Source: Seison nebaliae
Lineage: Eukaryota; Rotifera; Pararotatoria; Seisonacea; Seisonidae
Direction of reading: 5' to 3'
Length of the DNA: 21,071 bases
Assembly: GCA_023231475.1 (NCBI GenBank)
Contig: JALJEE010002725.1
Span: forward strand, 1 to 21,071
Shown here: piece by piece, positions 19,532 through 21,071 of the stretch
How the letters are laid out: every line of letters begins with the position of its first letter
How positions within the stretch are numbered: the first letter of the stretch is position 1
Notes under the pieces: model-generated
The model's input: the letters and a program-made list of their open reading frames with translations, nothing else
Database searches by the model: none
What the model was told of the DNA's origin: nothing
Made by a program: the position numbers and the translations under genes

Positions 19532-19852
19532 TCATTTTTTCTTTATCGTTCGAAACATTTTCCTAACACTACCCAGAGCTTGATTTGTCGCTTTACGTAA
19601 TTTTCTTGGTGTACTCTTTTTCTGATCTTTGTGTTTTGTTGCAGTTGCTTTAGTTTTTGGTTTCACCATAAAATCCACAATATCGATAGACGCACGATGA
19701 ACGTTCGATTTTGTTACGACAACATTCGAATTCTTATGGGATAGTGGAACTTCCAATTTACCAAATTCTTCAATTGAACTTCCTTTCGATTTGGTACGTC
19801 TCCAATCGATCTCGACCGGATTTGTTACCGCATGTGATAACTTCTTACTCAT
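19532..19852 (-). CDS. Hypothetical small basic protein
   Basis: One frame of 106 residues starting at an ATG at 19852. It is strongly basic, with Lys/Arg-rich C-terminal half (KPKTKATATKHKDQKKSTPRK, then KATNQALGSVRKMFRTIKKK) and a more mixed N-terminal half (VEIDWRRTKSKGSSIEEFGK). No signal peptide, membrane segment or known domain. Composition suggests a nuclear or nucleic-acid-binding protein, but that is inference only. It is longer and less repetitive than chance frames in the neighbourhood, and it could be the last exon of a longer gene, since the frame upstream of the ATG has not been tied to a promoter. Confidence 0.45.
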   Translation of the reverse strand: MSKKLSHAVTNPVEIDWRRTKSKGSSIEEFGKLEVPLSHKNSNVVVTKSNVHRASIDIVDFMVKPKTKATATKHKDQKKSTPRKLRKATNQALGSVRKMFRTIKKK

Positions 19853-20289
19853 TCCTCTAAATGAACGTCGCTAAACTTGTAAAGCTAATGTACTAATTTA
19901 AGTAAGTAGGTATATCAGAATGGAAATTCTACCCAATTATCTGAAAGAGATTAGGACAAACAAAGGGAAACATTCAAATTAAAAATGAAAAATTTTTAAT
20001 TCTACTTTTATACTTCGATCGAGAACCACTTGTCAATAGTTGAGAATAAATAAAAATTTGAAAACATATTTTTTTTGAGATGACGATAAAAACACTTCGC
20101 CTCATGAATAATTCTTTACCAACGGGTTGTGGCACTGTTACTGGTGATTCTAGCTAATGGAAGTCAATTCTAGAAGCAAAGAGATTCGACCGGGATTGGA
20201 TCGACCGTCAATCTTGAAGATATGTCTTCTTGTCTGCGAAAGGATAAATTTGAATTTAGTCGACCGTGACGATAAAAGACATGGTTTTA
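19853..20289. other. Intergenic, no gene seen
   Basis: AT-rich at first, becoming GC-richer from about 20110 (for example around 20185-20215, with two GATTxGACCG-like strings). The change of composition toward the LINE fragment suggests that the element's 5' part may begin here, but no motif proves it. Confidence 0.4.
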
Positions 20290-20292
20290 TAG

Positions 20293-20780
20293 TTTTTGGA
20301 AAAAAAAGTTTTATGGTCCGCAGAATACGTTTGTGAAAACGTTTATTATTGAAGTGCAGATGAATAATTTGGAGAAGATCATGGATGGTGTTTTTTGGGC
20401 CGAAAAACCCATATTCTCCAATTTGATTTCTCGAACAACTAAACTGAAACTAAACTGAGGTGAGTTCAAAATGAAAGAAGAAATTGAAAATAGAGTGCCT
20501 CCTACATAAATTGATCTATTCATCATTCATACTAATTCATCTCTTTCATTTATTTCATACAACGTTCATGGTTCTCTGGGTTTCTTACCCAATTTGTGGA
20601 ATGGAAGTATGATGTAGTTTTCCTACAAGAAACCTGGATCATTTCTCTCCCGACTTCTTTAACGAATTTATCTTCCCATCATGTTCATCTCTTTCCACCG
20701 ATTTCTCCTAAGAGTATGAATGGTAAAGGAAGATGTTCCTCTGGAAGACTTCATTTTATATATAAACAAAAACAAAAACT
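20293..20780 (+). mobile_element. LINE (non-LTR retrotransposon) 5' fragment with endonuclease N-terminus
   Basis: The start of a LINE apurinic-type endonuclease (EEP fold) is visible: FISYNVHG at about 20549-20572 in one frame, then, after a frame change near 20573-20595, YDVVFLQETW (about 20608-20637) and a degraded NGKGRCSSGRLHFIYK (to about 20770), matching the family's NxHG, (I/V)xxLQET and GRGSGGL blocks. Upstream, 20293-20457 is open and coding-like (containing VQMNNLEKIMDGVFWAEKP) and ends at a stop; it may be the end of the first ORF. The reverse transcriptase is missing. The frameshift and truncation mark it as dead. The clade cannot be assigned from this little sequence. Confidence 0.55.
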
Positions 20781-20819
20781 TATATATAAGTATGCTTTCG
20801 CAAATCAACCTTTTCGCCG

Positions 20820-21071
20820 ATGGAACTTTCGATCGAGCGCCGCAGAATTTCTTCCAAATCTATTCCATTATATTAGTGGTGAATGGCAGATATATTGTAT
20901 TGGCGTTCATTTTTATGAAGGGGATTTTTATGTTGAATATAGATCCAGAAAACGTCACCATGGATTTTGAATTGGTCGCAATTAACGCGTGGAAAAGGAT
21001 CTTCAATAATTGTGTTATGCACGGTTGTTTCTTCTACCTGGGACAGGCAATAATTCCGTTAACCACATTAT
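20820..21071 (+). mobile_element. MULE (Mutator-like) transposase fragment, cut by window end
   Basis: In the frame starting at 20942 the translation reads DPENVTMDFELVAINAWKRI and then HGCFFYLGQA, which matches the MULE transposase block 'P..I..DFE.AAINAI..VFP.....GCFFH..QA', including the second catalytic Asp (here in MDFE). The family's GCFFH reads GCFFY. About 20850-20938, in another frame, gives FLPNLFHYISGEWQIYCIGV and YEGDFYVEY, similar to the preceding 'F...P.LF.QLY.IHG...G.F.PVVYALL' block. The family spacing between these blocks is about 30 residues longer, so there is probably an internal deletion with the frame change. It abuts the LINE fragment at about 20780-20820, so one element may have inserted into the other. 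Confidence 0.65.

Overview
The window is nuclear DNA of a small-genome, AT-rich invertebrate animal. PP2A B56, TAB1, SLC37A and SERBP1/HABP4 family proteins are present together; TAB1 points to Metazoa. Most introns are only 43-73 nt, genes lie a few hundred bases apart, and pol II and pol III genes are interspersed. I cannot name the phylum. The intron 5' splice sites are unusual: 13 of 14 inferred introns start with GTT rather than GTAAG or GTGAG.

Left part (1-2376): AT-rich DNA with a perfect 23-bp hairpin (599-660), a tRNA-Val(UAC) gene (726-798) and a decayed C-terminal piece of a MULE (Mutator-like) transposase on the minus strand (1124-1427). Middle-left (2377-8423): three intronless genes, an SLC37A sugar-phosphate exchanger (+), a TAB1-like pseudophosphatase (-) meeting it tail to tail 61 nt away, and a SERBP1/HABP4-like ribosome/mRNA-binding protein (+). 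A pre-miRNA-like hairpin lies at 8720-8787.

Middle-right (9766-13962): a Ser/Thr-rich single-pass membrane protein (three exons, +), a 74-residue InaF-motif-like membrane protein (+), and a five-exon, 386-residue unrecognised membrane protein (-) that converges on the 74-residue gene. Then comes a 2.2-kb gap holding microsatellites. Right part (16222-18888): a nine-exon PP2A B56 regulatory subunit gene, which I rebuilt exon by exon against the conserved family sequence. It anchors the splice-site observation. A 106-residue basic hypothetical protein follows on the minus strand.

The right end (about 20290-21071) is transposon debris: a LINE endonuclease (EEP) N-terminal fragment running into a MULE transposase fragment cut by the window edge. 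The genes do not form a pathway. They are unrelated housekeeping, signalling and membrane genes. No CRISPR, operon or bacterial-type system is present.
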